Shown piece after piece: positions 59,865 through 64,000 of a DNA stretch of 64,000 nt (position 1 is its first letter; every line of letters starts with the position of its first letter). Source of the stretch: Sesamia nonagrioides. Taxonomy: Eukaryota; Arthropoda; Insecta; Lepidoptera; Noctuidae. The stretch lies in the NCBI GenBank assembly GCA_017933935.1, contig JADWQK010000277.1, positions 62,001 through 126,000 of the forward strand. Reading direction: 5' to 3'. The translations under genes and the position numbers were made by a program. The notes under the pieces are model-generated. The model did no database searches, was not told the DNA's origin, and was given only the letters and a program-made list of their open reading frames with translations.

Positions 59865-62828
59865 ATAATAATAATAATAATATAGCCCTTTATTCCGAAC
59901 ATTTAGTGTATGTGTTGCTTTTATAAAATGTCCCTCAGTTCGGTGTGTCTTTTGACATAGGCCTCCTCCAACTGCTTCCATTGCACTCTATCTGTTGCTA
60001 CTCTGGTCCATAAAGGTCCCAAGGCTAAACGAAAGTCATCTTCCCATCTTCTTGTTGGACGTCCCCGTTGTCTGCTTCCGTCTCTTGGGTACCAGAGTGT
60101 TACCTGTCTACTCCATTTTTCTGCCTTACAACGTAGCATGTGACCTGTCCAACGCCATTTCAATTGGTCCGTTCGGGTAAGGATATCGGTAACTTTGGTT
60201 TTGTTCCTTATTTCTGCTGAGGTAATTCTGTCATTTAGTTTTATTTTGAGCATGCTTCTCTCCATTGCCCGCTGACACTTTGCTAGTTTTTCTCTGTGGT
60301 TCTGAGTGAGGGACCAGATCTCGCTTCCGTATGTAATACAGGGGAGGATACAGGTATTAAAAGTTTTTCTTTTAATGGACATGCTGAGTTCTTTACTTTT
60401 CATTATTTCCTTTAGTGACCAGTATTTTCGCCAGCCACTAGCAATCCTCTTGTTTATTTCCTTTGACATTTGGTCTGTAGGGGCGATTATCTGGCCCAAA
60501 TACACATACTCTTGTACGTACTCAAGCTTATTTCCATCCAGTACTATGTCGATCTCTGTTGAGTTGGTCATTAGTTTTGTTTTCATTTTATTAATTTGAA
60601 GCCCGACATCATTACTCTTATTGGCTAGAGAGATTATCATTTTTTGGATTTTACTTGGATCCTCTTCAAGCAGGATAAGATCGTCTGCGAATCTCAGATG
60701 GTTGAGACGGCAGCCATTGATGTTGAGACCATATTCCTCCCAGTCTAGACTTCTGAAGATATTCTCCAACACTGCAGTAAACAAGTTAGGTGACAGTGGG
60801 TCTCCCTGTCTGACGCCTCTGTTTATGGGGAAGGGGTCTCCAGTCGTTTCGAGTTTTATGCAGCCTTCGCTTACATTATAGATGTTCTTAATGATATTTA
60901 TGTAACTGCTATTCACTCCTTGCTGTTCCAGGGTTGACCAGATGTAGTTGTGATTCAGGCTGTCGAATGCCTTTGAATAGTCGATAAAGATCATATAGAC
61001 TGGTTTTTGGTATTCGCTGCTTTTTTCTAAGATTTGCTTGATGGTATGAATGTGGTCGATTGTACTATAGTTTTTTCTAAATCCTGCCTGCTCTATAGAC
61101 TGATTCTCGTCTAATTGCTGAGTAATTCTTCCCAGTATAACTTTTGCGAAAACTTTGTAGATGTTTGAAATTAAACTTATTGGCCTGTAGTTGTTAATGT
61201 CTTCCTTAGGTCCTTTCTTGTGCAAAAGTATAATGTTAGACTTTCCCCACTGGTCTGGAATTATGCCTGTATTAAGAATGTTGTTGAAAAGTTTTGTTAA
61301 GATAGGACACAGTTCTTTAACTGTGCCTCTTATAATTTCGTTTGGTATGTTGTCAGGTCCAGAAGCTTTTTCCATTTTTTGTGAATATATGGCTCTCTGT
61401 ATTTCTGCCTGGAGTAGGGGTGGTGTGTCATTATTTATATTTCTTGTCTTAAAGTTGGTTTCTGATTCTTCTTTTTTGTCTGTCTTTGAATAGAGATGTC
61501 TGTAGAACTCCGTAGCTATTCTTTGGATTTCTTTACGTTTTGTCTCAACGCCTGATTTATTGCTTTTCAGCTTGGGAACCCATTCCACTCCTTGGTCTCT
61601 TAACTCTCTTAAAGCCTTTTTGGTACCACCAGTTTTTTCGATTGAGTCTTCTAATTTTTTTATTCTTTTTAGCTTTCTATCTTTTCTCATACTTTCCCGT
61701 ATAAGTTTACTAAGTGTGGCAATATATTTCCTATCTTTATTTTTGTTTAATATTAGTGTTTTTCTTTCCTCTAGTAGCGTTATTGTTCTGTCACTAAATT
61801 TATTGTTGTCTTTTCTCGTATCTGTTTTTTTCAGTTCTGACAATTTTTTATCTAGGAAATCATATTTTTTGCGGACATTTAAATCAGAGTTTACAATTTC
61901 AAGAAGCGGTTTGATGTCAGATGGGTTGATTATTTTTGTGTACTCTTCTGGTGGCATTGTTTTGGCGTTGGTTATAGTCTTTCTTGAGTTTTTTGCGGGC
62001 TGCATCTTAAGGCAGCTGCGTACCATACGATGATCAGTATTAAAGTTTAAATTTTGTATGATGTGAGTGTCGTTGAAGTGTTTGGCTTTGTTAGTAATTA
62101 TGAAATCAATTTCATTTTTGTTTTTTCCGTCTGGGGATATCCAGGTCCATTTGTTTTTTGCCTTATTCCTGTACATTGAATTGAGTAGTGCTAGGTTATT
62201 TTGTAAAAGAAAATCAATTAGCCTGTGTCCATTAGCACTCCTCCCTCCGTAGCTAAATTTTCCAAGTACATGTTCTTCCCCTACTTCTCTGGTGCCTATT
62301 TGTGCGTTAAAATCGCCCATGACAATGAGATTATTAAAATTGTATTTGTTTATTGTGTCTGACAGCTGGTTGTAGAAGTCTTCAATGTCTTGTTTAGCGG
62401 CTTTTTCGGTAGGGGCATAGATTTGAATAATGGTCCATGGGTTCTTATATCCAGGTAGGTTTATATTAAGTACTGCTGACCTGTCTGAAATACCTCTTAG
62501 TTCCAAAATGTTTCCTTTGAGGGATTTCTTTATAAGAAATCCAACTCCTCTCTGGCCTGCGATAATTCCTTTTTGAAATAGTATATAACTCTCGCGTTCC
62601 TCTATCTTTTCGTCTAGCCTTCTCATTTCACATATTCCTAAAATATCATAGTTTATGTTTTCTAGTGATTTTTCTAGTTCCATTAAGCTTTCTTCCGTTC
62701 TCAGAGTTCTAGTATTAAGTGTGGCAATTTTAATTGTTGTGCGATTTTTTGTTGGAGGGGTGTGGTCTAGTACTCCCGCGGGGACCGGCCGTGTTGGTTA
62801 ATGATTGGATGATTAAGAATGATGTTGG
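59865..62828 (-). mobile_element. Near full-length RTE-clade LINE in the BEL element
   Basis: 2,964 bp between 14 bp duplications ATAATTAAGAATTA (59851-59864 and 62829-62842). The 3' end on the minus strand has a (TTA)n tail at 59865-59881. A single open frame with no ORF1 is typical of RTE elements of about 3 kb. Splits BEL pol between the integrase N-terminal region and LVRVGGRL. Confidence 0.93.
59921..62797 (-). CDS. RTE endonuclease-reverse transcriptase
   Basis: The first Met of the long frame is at 62683 (920 codons), but the frame is open upstream to 62797 and carries IKIATLNTRTLR, the conserved start of the AP-like endonuclease. The real protein therefore probably begins upstream, near the element's 5' end. 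Endonuclease motifs: GICEMRR, QIYAPTE, MGDFNAQIG near residue 123 (counting from 62683), TDHRMV. RT: SGPDNIPNEII, NYRPISLISN, the catalytic MIFIDYSKAFDS near 569, GVRQGDPLSPNLF and RFADDLILL near 668. The C-terminus has RWRWTGHMLR and RQRGRPTRRWEDDF. No internal stop: it looks intact. Confidence 0.92.
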   Translation of the reverse strand, partial: PTRPVPAGVLDHTPPTKNRTTIKIATLNTRTLRTEESLMELEKSLENINYDILGICEMRRLDEKIEERESYILFQKGIIAGQRGVGFLIKKSLKGNILELRGISDRSAVLNINLPGYKNPWTIIQIYAPTEKAAKQDIEDFYNQLSDTINKYNFNNLIVMGDFNAQIGTREVGEEHVLGKFSYGGRSANGHRLIDFLLQNNLALLNSMYRNKAKNKWTWISPDGKNKNEIDFIITNKAKHFNDTHIIQNLNFNTDHRMVRSCLKMQPAKNSRKTITNAKTMPPEEYTKIINPSDIKPLLEIVNSDLNVRKKYDFLDKKLSELKKTDTRKDNNKFSDRTITLLEERKTLILNKNKDRKYIATLSKLIRESMRKDRKLKRIKKLEDSIEKTGGTKKALRELRDQGVEWVPKLKSNKSGVETKRKEIQRIATEFYRHLYSKTDKKEESETNFKTRNINNDTPPLLQAEIQRAIYSQKMEKASGPDNIPNEIIRGTVKELCPILTKLFNNILNTGIIPDQWGKSNIILLHKKGPKEDINNYRPISLISNIYKVFAKVILGRITQQLDENQSIEQAGFRKNYSTIDHIHTIKQILEKSSEYQKPVYMIFIDYSKAFDSLNHNYIWSTLEQQGVNSSYINIIKNIYNVSEGCIKLETTGDPFPINRGVRQGDPLSPNLFTAVLENIFRSLDWEEYGLNINGCRLNHLRFADDLILLEEDPSKIQKMIISLANKSNDVGLQINKMKTKLMTNSTEIDIVLDGNKLEYVQEYVYLGQIIAPTDQMSKEINKRIASGWRKYWSLKEIMKSKELSMSIKRKTFNTCILPCITYGSEIWSLTQNHREKLAKCQRAMERSMLKIKLNDRITSAEIRNKTKVTDILTRTDQLKWRWTGHMLRCKAEKWSRQVTLWYPRDGSRQRGRPTRRWEDDFRLALGPLWTRVATDRVQWKQLEEAYVKRHTELRDIL

Positions 62829-62842
62829 ATAATTAAGAATTA

Positions 62843-64000
62843 GCGACTACAAAATTGTTGCCTCTGTCCGAGTGCATTACTTAGACAGGGCCACTGCGGA
62901 ACAAAATCGTTTAAATGCGCTTAAAATATGGCGGTTTTTTTTTTTAAATATTTATTCTGGATGAGTTTCAGTAATTTGTGTTCTGCAAAACTCAAATCAG
63001 CTGCGATTATATGTACGAAATCGCGACGTGATAAGAATTTAATGAACATATAAATGCAAACAGTCGTACGGAGTAGGTATTTTACTCCATGACGAAAGGC
63101 GACAAAGAGTATAATGAACACAAGAGGTGTCCGCGGGAATTAAAACAGCGTGAACGAGCTTTCTTTGCTTAGGTACTTCGTTCAGCGAGAGCGGCTCCGT
63201 ACATTCAGTGGTAGGCCACTGTGACGGATGTAAAATTAGCCAGGGGGGCCCCTGAGACCACAGAGGGTGGTTTAACAATTTAGCAGGAGAGACACCACGT
63301 GACAGGCAGTCTGCCGGGTTGTCAATCCCTGCTACGTGATAGAAGTTATCTGCGGAAATATTATTAGTGATTTTAATAACGCGATTGGCAATAAACGTTT
63401 GCCAACGGTAAGTAGGATACACGTCTACGGTCTCATGCGGGAGAACTGAGACGGGCGAGAGATAACCCTTAGAAAGGTAATCATTTACGACCTCGTCGTA
63501 AGCGGCGCGCAGCCCCGGTGAAGCTTCAAGCTTCCTTTCCAAGCATAAAAATCGCTTACGAGCGACATTGAAAGAGTCACCTAGTGTGAACACATCTTTA
63601 TCAAACGGTAGACCCACGGTATAGCGACCAGAAACTGGGTCCCGTTGCGTAGTTGAACGATAAAAATATTCACATTCAACATCAGCGGTATGTTGAATGG
63701 GCGCGCCGGGAACTTCTTCAAGTTCCCAGAAGCGGGAAATAGAATTATTATTATTGTTATCCATAGGCGAAGGAACTACGGTACAGCACGATGCAACATA
63801 CGCTGGACGGTGGTTAACTGTTGGTGCATTCCCCATTAGTACGTAGCCTAACACCGTATTGATAGCGGCGCGCACTGACGGGCCTCCAGGAATCCCGCCA
63901 GGCATAAGTAAATGCGGGAACAGCGAAGCTCCAATTAAAATGTCAATTTTACTTGGAGTAGCGAAATTATCATCAGCGAACTGAAGTTTATTCGAATAAG
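62843..64000 (-). pseudogene. BEL/Pao pol: protease-linker fused to RNase H/integrase start
   Basis: Open from the window edge: SKIDILIGASLFPHLLMPGG, GYVLMGNAPTVNHRPAY (protease region), FWELEEVP, GLPFDKDVFTLGDS, LERKLEASPGLRAAYDEVVN, HETVDVYPTY and then abruptly RWQTFIANRVIKI, DNPADCLSRG. In intact BEL pol the whole RT lies between DVYPTY and the RNase H-end segment, so it has been deleted in frame. After a frameshift near 63115 the N-terminal integrase region is readable in another frame (SFAEHKLLKLIQNKYL; 63121-62921). Confidence 0.8.

Larger units (their letters stand above)
58458..64000 (-). mobile_element. BEL/Pao LTR element, running off the right edge
   Basis: Minus-strand element. 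3' LTR 58458-59118 (661 bp), purine tract GGGGGGAGGA at 59119-59128. Pol C-terminus 59842-59348, an RTE LINE insertion at 59865-62828, then pol 63905-62843 and an open frame continuing to 64000. The RT and the integrase catalytic core are both deleted, so the copy is non-autonomous. The 5' LTR and gag would lie beyond the window. Confidence 0.85.

Overview
The window is eukaryotic and most likely from a moth or butterfly (Lepidoptera). It is AT-rich, its real exons are bounded by GT..AG introns, and it carries two tRNA-headed SINEs of a kind I associate with lepidopteran genomes. It also carries ZAD and THAP zinc-finger exons and R1-, RTE-, Jockey/CR1-, BEL/Pao- and Ty3/gypsy-type retroelements. 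Assignment to Lepidoptera rests on recognising repeat families and is inference. There is no bacterial gene, operon, rRNA or CRISPR array.

Host genes. (1) 659-1546: the first exon of a THAP-type zinc-finger gene plus the first codons of a second exon that soon meets a stop beside a LINE fragment. (2) 2886-42041: a ZAD-C2H2 zinc-finger gene on the + strand. I rebuild it as five exons whose reading phases all agree, giving about 1,166 codons when the mobile insertion is left out. Exons 1 and 2 encode the C2..C2 ZAD domain, exons 3 and 4 an acidic linker, and exon 5 about 30 C2H2 fingers. In this haplotype coding exon 3 is split by a 4.57 kb LTR retrotransposon with identical LTRs and a 5 bp target duplication.

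Everything else is mobile DNA and tandem repeats, much of it in the 27.7 kb intron 3. In order: an intact gypsy element in exon 3 (5393-9965); a 51 bp satellite (10192-11369); a SINE and a LINE-type tail (11463-11856); a decayed Jockey-like LINE (about 12240-14112); a 39 bp minisatellite (14232-14661); LINE fragments; an R1-like LINE with a single stop (about 15950-18309); and a second intact gypsy element (18662-23142). Next is a nested stack. A Tc1-like element (25060-37675) is split at a TTAA by a piggyBac-like element (25271-36266). That element in turn holds an internally rearranged LTR element (25397-28950) and a CR1/Jockey-like LINE with a PHD-finger ORF1 (about 30176-35960). The LINE is itself split by a dimeric MITE and by a truncated R4/Dong-like element. 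Intron 4 of the ZAD gene holds a BEL/Pao solo LTR (38121-38787).

Downstream of the ZAD gene lie a decayed gypsy element split by a 996 bp MULE-like MITE with 158 bp inverted repeats, and an 8.15 kb gypsy element on the minus strand (46178-54324) whose LTRs contain a variable 34 bp minisatellite. After these come a SINE, two Harbinger-like MITEs, a decayed Jockey-like LINE, and a BEL/Pao element that runs off the right edge and is split by a nearly full-length RTE LINE (59865-62828).

The relations between layers (target duplications, empty sites, re-joined reading frames) give a relative insertion order. The youngest-looking events are the two gypsy elements with identical LTRs, one of which sits in the ZAD gene's coding sequence.
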